Shown here: in pieces, positions 23,755 to 32,373 of the stretch
Layout: every line of letters starts with the position of its first letter
Position numbering within the stretch: the stretch's first letter is position 1
DNA from: Acetobacteraceae bacterium
Lineage (GTDB): Bacteria; Pseudomonadota; Alphaproteobacteria; Acetobacterales; Acetobacteraceae
DNA length: 40,355 bases
Assembly: GCA_027449745.1 (NCBI GenBank)
Contig: DAIDKZ010000033.1
Location: 1 to 40,355 of the forward strand
Reading direction: 5' to 3'
The notes under the pieces: generated by a model
Seen by the model: the letters and a program-made list of their open reading frames with translations, nothing else
What the model was told of the DNA's origin: nothing
Database searches by the model: none
Translations under genes and position numbers: made by a program

Positions 23755-24494
23755 CCGAACTGCACGTGCTGCCAACCGGCCTGGCGACGGTCGGGGTCGG
23801 CAAGACCTATCGCAAACGCCCCGTGGTGCGGAACGTCGCCGTCTCGGTGCGGCGCGGCGAGGCGGTGGGGCTGCTCGGCCCGAACGGCGCCGGCAAGACC
23901 ACCACCTTCTACATGATCGTCGGCCTCGTGCGCCCCGACAGCGGCCGCATCCTGCTCGACGGCGTGGACATCACCGATCTGCCGATGTATCGCCGCGCCC
24001 GCCTCGGCATCGGCTATCTGCCGCAGGAAGCGAGCATCTTCCGTGGCCTGAATGTCGCGCAGAACGTCATGGCCGTGCTGGAGGTGGTCGAACCCGATCG
24101 CGGCCGGCGCGAGCAGATGCTCGATACGCTGCTGGCGGAATTCGGTATTTCCCATTTGCGCCGGACCCCGGCGCTGGCGCTCTCCGGCGGGGAGCGCCGA
24201 CGGCTCGAAATCGCCCGCGCGCTGGCCGGGCAGCCGAGCTACATCCTCCTCGACGAGCCGCTGGCCGGCATCGACCCGATCGCCGTGAACGAAATCCGCG
24301 AACTCGTCTCCCATCTCAAGGATCGCGGCATCGGTGTGCTGATCACCGACCACAATGTCCGCGAGATGCTCGAGATCGTCGATCGCGCCTATATCATGCA
24401 TGCCGGCCAGGTGCTGATGCAGGGCCGCCCCGAGGAGGTCGTGGCGCACGAGGACGTGCGTCGCGTCTACCTGGGAGAAAGATTCAGCTTGTAA
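23751..24494 (+). CDS. lptB: LPS export ABC transporter ATPase LptB
   Basis: A 247-residue ATPase powering LPS extraction with LptFG. It starts at GTG 23751, which overlaps the lptA stop. Motifs are Walker [19 protein letters not shown]-loop [14 protein letters not shown], signature [17 protein letters not shown], Walker [14 protein letters not shown] and switch His [10 protein letters not shown]. All catalytic residues are present, and the C-terminus has the LptB-type YLGERF ending. rpoN follows after nine bases. Confidence 0.96.
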   Translation: MTELHVLPTGLATVGVGKTYRKRPVVRNVAVSVRRGEAVGLLGPNGAGKTTTFYMIVGLVRPDSGRILLDGVDITDLPMYRRARLGIGYLPQEASIFRGLNVAQNVMAVLEVVEPDRGRREQMLDTLLAEFGISHLRRTPALALSGGERRRLEIARALAGQPSYILLDEPLAGIDPIAVNEIRELVSHLKDRGIGVLITDHNVREMLEIVDRAYIMHAGQVLMQGRPEEVVAHEDVRRVYLGERFSL

Positions 24495-24503
24495 ATCTGC
24501 CCC

Positions 24504-26003
24504 ATGGCACTCGGCCCGCGCCTGGAGCTGCGTCACTCCACCTCCCTGGTGATGACGCCGCAACTGCGCCAGGCGATCCAGCTTCTACAATATTCCAACC
24601 TCGAACTCTCTGCCTTCGTCGCCGAGGAACTCGAACGCAATCCGCTGCTCGAGCGCGACGAGCGGCCCGAGACCGTCCTCGATGAGGCGCCAAGGCTGGA
24701 TCAGCAGCCGGCCACGGCGGCGGCCGCGCTGGATAGCGCGGACTTGGCACGGGCCGAAACCTTGCCCGACAGCGCCAGCGCGCCGCTCGATGCCGAGCAT
24801 GCCGAGGACTACGACCCCGGCGGCGCCGCCGACGGCGGGCCCTGGACACCGTCCGCCATGGGCACCGGCGGCCGTGCCGATTTCGCCGAGGACGACCGTG
24901 GCCTGGAAGAAACACTGGCGGCGCCACGCTCGCTCGCCGAGCAGCTCGGGGAGCAGTTGCGGCTGGAGATCACCGACCCGGTGGACCGTCTGATCGGTGC
25001 GCATCTGATCGCCCTGCTCGACGGCGCCGGGCGGCTCACCGCTTCTCCCGAGGCCATCGCCGCCGCGCTCGGCACGACGGTCCCGCGCGTCGAGGCGGTG
25101 CGTGCGCGCATGCAGCGGTTCGATCCGGTCGGCCTGTTCTGCCGCGACCTGCGGGAGTGCCTCGCCGTCCAGCTGGCCGAGCGCAACCGGCTTGATCCGG
25201 CGATGGCCGCGCTGCTCGACAATCTGCCACTGCTGGCGCGGCGTGATCTGCGCGGACTGATGGCGGTCTGCGGCGTCGACGGCGAGGACCTGCGCGACAT
25301 GATCGCCGAGCTGCGCCGGCTCGATCCCAAGCCGGGCGCCGGGTTCGAAGCGCCGGCGCCGCAGAGTCGGATCGCCGATATTCTGATGCGCCCGGCCCCG
25401 GGCGGCGCGTGGCGGCTGGAGCTCAACCCGCAGACGCTGCCGCGCGTGCTGGTCAATCACGATTTCCATGTTCGCGTCGGGCCGCGCGCCAGCCGTGAGG
25501 ATCGCGCCTTCCTCACCGAGAACCTGGCCGCGGCCACCTGGCTGGTCCGCTCGCTGCAGCAGCGTGCTCAGACCATCCTCAAGGTCGCGGCCGAAATCGT
25601 CAGCCGCCAGGAAGCCTTCTTTCGCCAAGGAGTCGGCTATCTGCGCCCGCTGACCCTGCGCGACGTCGCCGGTGAGGTCGCGCTGCACGAAAGCACCGTG
25701 AGCCGGGTGACGGCGAACAAATCCATCGCCACGCCGCGCGGGATTTTCGAGCTCAAATATTTTTTCACCACGGCCATCACCGGCACGTCGGGCGAGACCC
25801 ACAGCGCCGAGTCCGTCCGCCAGCGCATCCGCGCGCTCGTCGCCGCCGAGGATGGCGAGGCCGTGCTCTCGGACGACGCGATCGTGGCGGCGCTGCGGCA
25901 GGAAGGCGTGGACATCGCCCGCCGGACCGTGGCCAAATACCGCGAAGCCCTGGGAATACCGGGGTCGGTACAGCGGCGGCGGGAAAAGGCGGTACTGGTG
26001 TAG
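24504..26003 (+). CDS. rpoN: RNA polymerase sigma-54 factor RpoN
   Basis: A 499-residue sigma-54. Region I is Gln/Leu-rich (LELRHSTSLVMTPQLRQAIQLLQYSNLEL). An acidic, variable region II spans about 50–130. The core-binding domain and the promoter-binding HTH (LTLRDVAGEVALHESTVSRVTANKSIATPRGIFELKYFF) follow. The RpoN box ARRTVAKYRE is at 472–481. It needs enhancer-binding activators, none of which is in the window. The lptB–rpoN–hpf order is conserved in proteobacteria. Confidence 0.96.
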   Translation: MALGPRLELRHSTSLVMTPQLRQAIQLLQYSNLELSAFVAEELERNPLLERDERPETVLDEAPRLDQQPATAAAALDSADLARAETLPDSASAPLDAEHAEDYDPGGAADGGPWTPSAMGTGGRADFAEDDRGLEETLAAPRSLAEQLGEQLRLEITDPVDRLIGAHLIALLDGAGRLTASPEAIAAALGTTVPRVEAVRARMQRFDPVGLFCRDLRECLAVQLAERNRLDPAMAALLDNLPLLARRDLRGLMAVCGVDGEDLRDMIAELRRLDPKPGAGFEAPAPQSRIADILMRPAPGGAWRLELNPQTLPRVLVNHDFHVRVGPRASREDRAFLTENLAAATWLVRSLQQRAQTILKVAAEIVSRQEAFFRQGVGYLRPLTLRDVAGEVALHESTVSRVTANKSIATPRGIFELKYFFTTAITGTSGETHSAESVRQRIRALVAAEDGEAVLSDDAIVAALRQEGVDIARRTVAKYREALGIPGSVQRRREKAVLV

Positions 26004-26092
26004 CGGAACCGATGCAGCGGACGCATGGCACTGGGCGGCGCCAGGCTGGGTCTCCCGGCCAGTGGCACTGTTATGATAGGAGAATGAGGTCG

Positions 26093-26680
26093 ATGCAGAT
26101 CACGGTTTCCGGCAAGCAGCTGGACCTTTCGGATGCGTTGCGCACCCGCGTCGCCGAGCATCTCGAAGCGATCGCGGCCAAATATTTCGACCACGCGCTG
26201 GAGGCGCACGTCACCTTCAGCCGCGCGCGCAGCTTCTTCACCTGCGATATCAACATGCATGCCGGGCGCGGGCTGACACTGCGCGGCGAAGGCGAGGCGG
26301 CGGATGCCAACGGCGCTTTCGACGATGCCGCCGAACACGTTGCCAAGCGCCTTCGCCGCTATCGCCGCCGGGTGAACGAGCACGCGCGCGACCTTGCCAA
26401 CCGGGCACGGCCGGAGGCTGCGCGCCAGTATATTCTTCGTGAGACCGGCGAGGAGGCCGCCGAAGGGGCCGAGGTGATGGATCACGCCACCTTCGCGACC
26501 GTAGTCGCCGAGGTGCCCGCCGAGATCAGCCTGCTGTCCGTCGGCGAGGCGGTGATGCGCATGGATCTCGCCGACCAGCCGATGCTGATGTTCCGCAATC
26601 GCTCGTCCGGCCAGCTCAACGTCGTCTACCGGCGCGGCGACGGCAATATCGGCTGGATTGACCCGTCAGCGGCGGGCTGA
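26093..26680 (+). CDS. hpf: Ribosome hibernation promoting factor, long form (HPF)
   Basis: A 195-residue protein that inactivates ribosomes as 100S dimers in starvation. The start is placed at ATG 26093 (MQITVSGKQLDLSDALRTRV), because the AGGAG at 26078–26082 is about ten bases upstream of it but only one base from the alternative ATG 26084. The N-terminal S30AE fold covers 1–100. The C-terminal dimerisation domain (VGEAVMRMDLADQPMLMFRNRSSGQLNVVYRRGDGNIGWIDP) marks the long type. In most proteobacteria ptsN follows; here the next gene is a convergent ATPase whose 3' end overlaps by 15 bases. Confidence 0.92.
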   Translation: MQITVSGKQLDLSDALRTRVAEHLEAIAAKYFDHALEAHVTFSRARSFFTCDINMHAGRGLTLRGEGEAADANGAFDDAAEHVAKRLRRYRRRVNEHARDLANRARPEAARQYILRETGEEAAEGAEVMDHATFATVVAEVPAEISLLSVGEAVMRMDLADQPMLMFRNRSSGQLNVVYRRGDGNIGWIDPSAAG

Positions 26681-29104
26681 GGCGGGCGCCGCGCCAACCG
26701 CGACCAGGCCGGCGTTCACCGCCAAGCTGCCGAATGCGGCGGCGAGCCCAGTGACGATCCCGGCCTGGCTCGGCAGCGTGAAGGCGAACACCGCGCGCAG
26801 CCAGGGACTGACGAGAATCACCGCCAACGCGGCAGCCGCGGTTGCGAGCATGGCCAGCATCAGGCCGCTGGGGCGGCCCGCCCCGCGGCCGCGGCTGGTG
26901 AGGACCAGACCGAGATTTCCCAGCACGAGCGCAATGAACGCCACGGCGCGGGCGGACTCGGCTCCCGTCGGCAGTGTCGTGAGGAAAGCCACAAGCGCCG
27001 CGGCGAGGACCACCGTGCCCTGGGCGGCGCCAAGCAGCAGCAGTCGCAGATCGAACAGGGGCGCGTCCGGCCGGCGCGGTGGCCGCGTCATTGCGCCTCG
27101 CGCCTCCGGCTCGGCCTCGAAGCCGATCGCCGACATCGGGTCAATGATCATCTCCAGCATCACCACGTGCAGCGGCCCGAGCACCATCGGCCAGCCGAAC
27201 AGCACGGGAAGCAGTGCCAAGCCGATGGCCGGGACGTGGACGGCGGTGACGTAGGTGATCGCCTTGCGCAGGTTGTCGGCGATTCGCCGCCCCATGCGCA
27301 TCCCCTCGACCAGGCTTTCGAAATCATCGTCCAGCAGCACCAGCGAAGCCGCCTCGCGGGCCACGTCAGTGCCGCGCCGGCCCATCGCCACCCCGATATG
27401 CGCCGCCTTCAGCGCCGGCGCGTCGTTGACACCGTCTCCGGTCATCGTCACGACCTCGCCATCGGCGATGAACGCCCTGACCAGTCGCAGCTTCTGGTCC
27501 GGCGTGATGCGGGCGAAGACGCGCGTGTGGCGCACGCGCATCGCGAGCGCGGCGTCATCCAGGCGCGCGAGCTCCGGGCCGGTCAGCACGGAATCGTGGT
27601 TGATGCCTGCCTGGGCTGCGATCGCTTCCGCCGTGGCCGGATGGTCACCGGTGATCATCGCGACCGCGATGCCCGCCTGTCGGCACATCGTGACCGCTGC
27701 CGGCACGCCGGCGCGCAGCGGATCCGCCAGCCCGACCAGACCGGCGAGGTCGAACGGCAGCCCCTCCAACGCCTCCGGCTCGGCGGCCAAGGCGGGGGCT
27801 CGCGCCACGGCGAGCACGCGCAGGCCGCGCCGGGCAAGCGCTGCGACCTGCCCCTGCAAGCCTGCCTGCGCCGGCGGATCGAGCTGGCAGAGCATCGCGA
27901 TCGCCTCCGGCGCGCCTTTGGCAGCCACGATCGTCCCGGCGGGTCCACGCCAAAGCTGCGCCATCACCAGCCGCTCGGCCCGCAGTGGCCAGGTCCGGGC
28001 CAGGGTCAGCCCGGCGGCGGCCGTCGGTGCGGCCTCGTGCAGCGCGCGCTCCATCGGGTCTGCCGAATCCGGCGCCGACGCTAGCGCCGCCAGCCGCGTC
28101 AGCTCCGCCCGGTCCGGCCCCATTGCCTCGGCCAGGCGCATGCGGTTCTCCGTCAGCGTGCCGGTCTTGTCGGTGCACAGCACCGTCGCGGCACCGAGCG
28201 CCTCGATCGCCGCGACCCGGCGGGCCAGGACCCGCCGTCCGGAGAGCCGCCGTGCCCCGAGGGCGAGGAACACGGTCAGCACCACGGGGAACTCTTCCGG
28301 CAGCGCCGCCATTGCCAGCGTCACGGCTGCCAGCAATCCCTGCAGCCAGGCCCCGTGCCGCAGCCCATACATGATCGCGATCAGCCCCGCGGCAACCAGG
28401 CCGACCACCGCGAATTGCCGTGTCAGCCGCCGCGTCTGCGTCTGCAGCGGGGTGGGCGCGCTCTCGACGGTGCCGAGCGCGAGCCCGATCCGCCCGATCG
28501 CCGTCGCCTGGCCGGTCGCGACCACCTTGGCGACGGCATGGCCGCGTACCAGCAGCGTGCCCGACCAGAGCCGGGCCGTGCCCTCGCCTCCCGGTTCCGC
28601 CGTGCCCGGCCCATCCGCCCGCTTGGTGACGGGAACCGACTCGCCGGTCAGAAGCGATTCGTCGACGGCGACATCTTCGGCCATCGACACGCGGGCATCG
28701 GCCGGCACGCGCCCGCCCTCGGCAAGCACCAGGAGATCGCCGACGACGATATCCCGCGCCGCCACGGACTGGCGCCGGCCGGAGCGGATCACCACCGCGT
28801 GCGGTGCCGCGAGGGCCCGCAAGGCCTGCAAGGCCCGTTCGCTGCGCGCTTCCTCGGTCACGACCAGAGCCACGTCGGCCAGCGCGAAGCCGCACAGGAA
28901 CAGCGCCTCGGTCAGCTCGCCGAACAGCAGATAGAGAAGCGCCGACGCCACCAAGAGTTGCAGCATCGGCTCGCGCAGAGCCTCGGCGGCAATGCGCGCA
29001 ACGCCGCGAGGCGCCTCCTGCGGCAGTTCATTGGGCCCGGACACCGCCAAGCGGGCGGCGGCCTCGTCGTCGGTGAGACCGGACGGTTCTGCGGCAAGGT
29101 CCAT
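26666..29104 (-). CDS. P-type cation-transporting ATPase (P2 type)
   Basis: An 812-residue P-type ATPase resembling Ca2+/H+-type bacterial pumps. The start is ATG 29104 (MDLAAEPSGLTDDEAAARLAVSGPNELP), the cation-ATPase N-terminal domain; a TTG 33 bases upstream has no ribosome-binding site. Motifs are the actuator TGES (DESLLTGESVPVTK), M4 with ALPEEFPVVL, phosphorylation site DKTGTLTE, nucleotide-binding KGAPEAI, MITGDHPATA and hinge GDGVNDAPALKAAHIGVAMG. Six C-terminal helices follow. The M4 PEEFP differs from the SERCA PEGLP, so ion specificity is uncertain. It is a single-gene unit, with the second double-hairpin repeat just upstream of its start. Confidence 0.92.
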   Translation of the reverse strand: MDLAAEPSGLTDDEAAARLAVSGPNELPQEAPRGVARIAAEALREPMLQLLVASALLYLLFGELTEALFLCGFALADVALVVTEEARSERALQALRALAAPHAVVIRSGRRQSVAARDIVVGDLLVLAEGGRVPADARVSMAEDVAVDESLLTGESVPVTKRADGPGTAEPGGEGTARLWSGTLLVRGHAVAKVVATGQATAIGRIGLALGTVESAPTPLQTQTRRLTRQFAVVGLVAAGLIAIMYGLRHGAWLQGLLAAVTLAMAALPEEFPVVLTVFLALGARRLSGRRVLARRVAAIEALGAATVLCTDKTGTLTENRMRLAEAMGPDRAELTRLAALASAPDSADPMERALHEAAPTAAAGLTLARTWPLRAERLVMAQLWRGPAGTIVAAKGAPEAIAMLCQLDPPAQAGLQGQVAALARRGLRVLAVARAPALAAEPEALEGLPFDLAGLVGLADPLRAGVPAAVTMCRQAGIAVAMITGDHPATAEAIAAQAGINHDSVLTGPELARLDDAALAMRVRHTRVFARITPDQKLRLVRAFIADGEVVTMTGDGVNDAPALKAAHIGVAMGRRGTDVAREAASLVLLDDDFESLVEGMRMGRRIADNLRKAITYVTAVHVPAIGLALLPVLFGWPMVLGPLHVVMLEMIIDPMSAIGFEAEPEARGAMTRPPRRPDAPLFDLRLLLLGAAQGTVVLAAALVAFLTTLPTGAESARAVAFIALVLGNLGLVLTSRGRGAGRPSGLMLAMLATAAAALAVILVSPWLRAVFAFTLPSQAGIVTGLAAAFGSLAVNAGLVAVGAAPASARR

Positions 29105-29198
29105 GGCTGAGAGAAGCACGGCAGAGCGAAAGAGCAAGAGGGGCGGCAGATCCGGCCTGCCTGGCCGCGGCGGCCGAAGGCGTGCGCCTGCGGCTGGC

Positions 29199-29330
29199 GC
29201 TAGAGCAACCTCCGATCTGACCGAGCCGTTCCGGCTCGGGCCGATCGGAGATAAGTTGCTCTAGAGTCATATGTTCTAGAGCACGACCGTCCGACCAGAT
29301 GATTCCATCAGGTCGGACCGTGCTCTAGCG
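29199..29330. repeat. Double-hairpin palindromic element, copy 2
   Basis: A 132-base copy of the element at 13768–13900 in the same orientation. The two differ only in the short linker between the two hairpins (gtcatatgttctaga here, gtcataggtttctaga there). It occupies most of the gap between the ATPase start and the end of the next minus-strand gene, and its right-hand CTAG supplies that gene's TAG stop codon. Confidence 0.92.
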
Positions 29331-29696
29331 CCGCCGGCGTGCCAGCGTCAGCAGCACTCGCAGCAGCCTCGCTGCCTCGGCCAGCTCCTGGCCGGCCAAG
29401 TCCCTCAGGCGCGCGGCTTCACGCTCCGCCGCCCCCGGTCGCCGCCGCACCGCGATCGCCAGCAGCAATGTGGCGAGGCCGACATCCACGCCGAGGACCA
29501 CCAGCACGGCCCGCAGCATGCCCAGCGCCGGCGCCAGCGCGAGAATGGCGGCGAGATGCGCGAGGGCGAGGCCGGCCAGGGCGAGCGCGGCAGCGATCAG
29601 ACCCAGAATGGCGCGCAGCAGCAGGCGGCGCAGCGCCAGCCGCAGGCGCACGCTTTCGGCCGCCGCGGCCATTCGTGCGAGGCGGAGGCTGCGCAC
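29325..29696 (-). CDS. Small membrane protein, YqjE/holin-X-like
   Basis: Up to 123 residues, from GTG 29696 (ATG 29672 is the alternative). It has two long Ala/Leu hydrophobic segments (LLLRAILGLIAAALALAGLALAHLA and LRAVLVVLGVDVGLATLLLAIAV) and a charged C-terminal helix (AAEREAARLRDLAGQELAEAARLL) ending in RRRR. This two-helix architecture, directly downstream of a DUF883 gene on the same strand, matches the E. coli yqjD–yqjE pair; the assignment rests on layout more than on motifs. Its TAG stop comes from the double-hairpin element, so the original C-terminus may have been longer. Confidence 0.5.
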   Translation of the reverse strand: MRSLRLARMAAAAESVRLRLALRRLLLRAILGLIAAALALAGLALAHLAAILALAPALGMLRAVLVVLGVDVGLATLLLAIAVRRRPGAAEREAARLRDLAGQELAEAARLLRVLLTLARRRR

Positions 29697-29809
29697 GATC
29701 CCGCGCTAGCGGTCTGGCGCCAATGCCTGGTTCGAGCCGCCCGTGGCATCTGGCCACGATCTCGAACCAAGGCTCCGTCGCATGCCGAACATTCCGAAGG
29801 CGAGCCGGC

Positions 29810-30049
29810 TCAGCGGCTCAGCGCGCGCCCGAGCAGCACGCCGAGGCCGAGAGCGATCACCACGGCGGCTATCGGACGGCTGCGCACGTGTTCGGCCAGC
29901 GCCTCGACCTCGGAGCGAGCCGTGGCAGCGGCCTGCTCGGCGAGCGCCGCGCCCCGCTCGCCGATCAGTTGCTCGACCTGGCGGCGCAGCTGTGCAATCT
30001 CCTCGCCGGCGTCCTTCTGGCGCGCAGTCTCGCTGGCGGCGGTGCTCAT
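29810..30049 (-). CDS. DUF883 (YqjD/ElaB-like) membrane-anchored protein
   Basis: A 79-residue protein with a heptad-rich cytoplasmic helix (EEIAQLRRQVEQLIGERGAALAEQAAATARSEVEALAEHVRSRP). It ends in one C-terminal membrane helix containing a glycine motif (IAAVVIALGLGVLLGRALSR), the defining layout of the ElaB/YqjD/YgaM family. In E. coli these inner-membrane proteins bind ribosomes in stationary phase. The ATG at 30049 follows AAAGGAG. It is upstream of the YqjE-like gene and divergent from the substrate-binding-protein gene. Confidence 0.82.
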   Translation of the reverse strand: MSTAASETARQKDAGEEIAQLRRQVEQLIGERGAALAEQAAATARSEVEALAEHVRSRPIAAVVIALGLGVLLGRALSR

Positions 30050-30148
30050 CAGGCGGTCTCCTTTCTCGCAGGGTTTCCGTCGGGGCGGGGACGTGCTGCA
30101 CTGGCAGGCCTCCACGTTGCGTAATCGAATCGGACCCCATCTTCCACG

Positions 30149-31237
30149 ATGCAGACGATCCAGCGTTTCCTGCCCCTGCGCAACTTCCGCCGCGTCTCGG
30201 CGCGGAGGACGGCGCGCGCGGGGCTGGCGGCGGCCATGCTGGCGACCGGCGTCGGCGGTGCCGCGTTGGCGCGAGATCTCTCCGTGGTGACGCGGGCGGG
30301 GCCGTTTTCGGAGCCGTTGCAAGCCATATTCCTGGGGCCCTTCACCGCCGCGACCGGGGTCGTTGTCGATGCCCTGAACTGGCCCGGCGGCCTCGCCGGC
30401 ATCGCCGCGCAGGCCGGGACGGAGACACGCTGGGACGTGGTGCTCGTCACCGCCGATGTCTTGCGCACGGGTTGCGAGCGCGGGCTCCTGCAGAAGCTCG
30501 ATTGGAATGCGGTCGGCGGCAAGGATCGCTACCTGCCGATGGCGGTGAGCGAGTGCGGGCTCGGGGCGTTCCTGCAATCGACGGTGCTGAGCTGGGACCG
30601 CGGCAAGCTCCAGGGCACGCCGAGCTGGGCTGATTTCTGGGATGTCGCCAAATACCCCGGCAAGCGCGGGTTGAAAGCCGATGTCGTCGGCAATCTCGAG
30701 ATCGCGCTGCTGGCCGACGGGCTCGCCCCCGGAGAGGTCTATGCCGCGCTGCGGACTGAAGACGGGGTGCGTCGCGCCTTCCGCAAGCTGGACCAGCTCC
30801 GTCCCTATCTCGTCTGGTGGCAGGACGACGCGCAGTCCGTCGAACTGCTGGGCTCGGGCGAGGTGCTGATGACGAGTGCGCCGAACGAGCAGGTGGTCGC
30901 GGCCGACCGCGACGGGCAGCGCAGCTTCGCCATCCAATGGGCCGGCAGCCTCTTCGTCGTCGACAGCTGGGCGATCGTCACCGGCACCGCGAACCTCGCC
31001 GAGGCCAACCGCTTCCTGGCCTTCTACGGCGATCCCATCCGCCAGGGGCAGCTCGCTGCGCAAAGCGGCTATGGGGGCACGGCGAAAGGCGCGAACGACA
31101 AGGTGCTGCCGGCCGAGCAGACGTTCTCGCCGAGCCTGCCGGCCAATCTGCGCGATGCCCTGGCGCTCGATCCGGGCTTCTGGCGCGATAATCTGGCCAA
31201 GCTCAAGCCGCGCTTCGAGGCATGGCTGAAGAAGTGA
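30149..31237 (+). CDS. Periplasmic substrate-binding protein (PotD/PotF-like), orphan
   Basis: A 362-residue ABC-type solute-binding protein. The N-terminal signal is long and Arg-rich, with a hydrophobic stretch (LAAAMLATGVGGAALA) and probable cleavage at ALA/RD. The mature protein shows the spermidine/putrescine-binding pattern: LSVVTRAGPFSEPLQAIFLGPFTAATGVVV, WDVVLVTADVLRTGCERGLLQKLDW, GTPSWADFWDVAKYPGKRGLK, LVWWQDDAQSVELLGSGEVLM and ANRFLAFYGDPIRQGQLA. No permease or ATPase genes for polyamine uptake are adjacent; the ABC genes downstream are of the MCE type. Start codon 30149 lacks an obvious ribosome-binding site. Confidence 0.85.
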   Translation: MQTIQRFLPLRNFRRVSARRTARAGLAAAMLATGVGGAALARDLSVVTRAGPFSEPLQAIFLGPFTAATGVVVDALNWPGGLAGIAAQAGTETRWDVVLVTADVLRTGCERGLLQKLDWNAVGGKDRYLPMAVSECGLGAFLQSTVLSWDRGKLQGTPSWADFWDVAKYPGKRGLKADVVGNLEIALLADGLAPGEVYAALRTEDGVRRAFRKLDQLRPYLVWWQDDAQSVELLGSGEVLMTSAPNEQVVAADRDGQRSFAIQWAGSLFVVDSWAIVTGTANLAEANRFLAFYGDPIRQGQLAAQSGYGGTAKGANDKVLPAEQTFSPSLPANLRDALALDPGFWRDNLAKLKPRFEAWLKK

Positions 31238-31278
31238 CCGCGCCCGACGGCGCCCACCCCGGGCCCGGCTGAGCCGCC

Positions 31279-32373
31279 ATGCCGACGGCGCGGCTGGCCG
31301 TGGCGGCGGATGCGGGCACGATCGTGATGGCCTTCGCCGGCCGGCTCGATGCCGTGGGGGCCGCGGCGATCTGGCGCGCTGCGCTCATAGCCGCCGGCCG
31401 TGCGCGCGGCCGGCCGCTGCGTTTCGATCTCGGCGCCGTGAGCCTGTGCGACACCGCCGGGGCGACGCTGCTGCTCGCCGCCGAGGCCGCGCACGGCGGC
31501 ACGGTGGACTTCGATGGTCTCTCCGAGGCGGCGGCGGCACTGCTCCAGCGGCTGCGCCCGCTCACGCCCGGCGCGGTACAGCCGGCCGCACGCTTGCCGC
31601 CCCGCTGGTGGCGGGCGCGTCTCCTCGCCGATGCGGCCGACGCCGTCGCATTCCTCGGCGAAGCGGCGCTGGCCGTCGTGGCGCTGCCGCGGCGGGTGGG
31701 GATGTTGCGGCCGCGTGACCTGCTGCGCATGGCCGACGCTGCCGGGGCGGGTGCGCTGCCGCTGGCCCTGCTCCTTGGCTTCCTGCTTGGGCTGATCCTC
31801 GCCTTCCAGTCGGTGATCCCGTTGCGCCGTTTTGGCGCCGACATTTTCGTCGCCGACCTGGTGTCGATTTCCGTGCTGCGCGAGCTCGGCGCGTTGCTGG
31901 CCGCAGTGATCGTCGCCGGCCGTACCGGCTCGGCCTACGCGGCCGAGATCGGCACGATGAAGGTCAATCAGGAGCTGGACGCGCTGCTCACCATGGGGCT
32001 CGACGCGATGACCTTCCTGGTGCTGCCGCGGGTGATCGCGGTGGTGCTGGTGATGCCGGCGCTGACGCTGGCGCTCGATCTCGCCGCGCTCGCGGGGATG
32101 ACGGTCGCGATGCGGGCATTCGGGTTTCCACTCGCCGCGGTGTTGCACGAGGTGGCCCAGTTCGCGACCCTCCGTGACGCCCTCGACGGTCTCGGCAAGG
32201 CGCTGGCGTTTGCCGCCGCCAATGCCGCCATCGGCTGCGCGGCCGGGCTCGCCGCCGGCAACGGCCCGCGCGCAGTCGGCGAGGCGGCGACGCGGGCGGT
32301 GGTCGGGGGCATCGTCGCGACCATCGTGATCGACGGGCTGTTCGCGGTGATCCTCTACCGGTTGCGCTCGTGA
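31279..32373 (+). CDS. mlaE: STAS–MlaE fusion permease of an MCE lipid transporter
   Basis: A 364-residue inner-membrane permease. Residues 1–100 form a STAS-like domain (DLGAVSLCDTAGATLLLAAEA), equivalent to MlaB. Residues about 120–364 are the MlaE domain, with LLLGFLLGLILAFQSVIPLRRFGADIFVADLVSISVLRELGALLAAVIVAGRTGSAYAAEIGTMKVNQELDAL and TMGLDAMTFLVLPRVIA. It moves lipids between membranes with the ATPase and MCE protein encoded next. Its stop overlaps the mlaF start (GTGA). Confidence 0.92.
   Translation: MPTARLAVAADAGTIVMAFAGRLDAVGAAAIWRAALIAAGRARGRPLRFDLGAVSLCDTAGATLLLAAEAAHGGTVDFDGLSEAAAALLQRLRPLTPGAVQPAARLPPRWWRARLLADAADAVAFLGEAALAVVALPRRVGMLRPRDLLRMADAAGAGALPLALLLGFLLGLILAFQSVIPLRRFGADIFVADLVSISVLRELGALLAAVIVAGRTGSAYAAEIGTMKVNQELDALLTMGLDAMTFLVLPRVIAVVLVMPALTLALDLAALAGMTVAMRAFGFPLAAVLHEVAQFATLRDALDGLGKALAFAAANAAIGCAAGLAAGNGPRAVGEAATRAVVGGIVATIVIDGLFAVILYRLRS

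Noticed and set aside
26062-26078. Sigma-54-like TGGCAC or sigma-70-like TATGAT just before hpf
   Set aside because: TGGCAC is not followed by GC at the required -12 spacing. TATGAT abuts the AGGAG ribosome-binding site, leaving no room for a transcript leader, so neither works as the hpf promoter.
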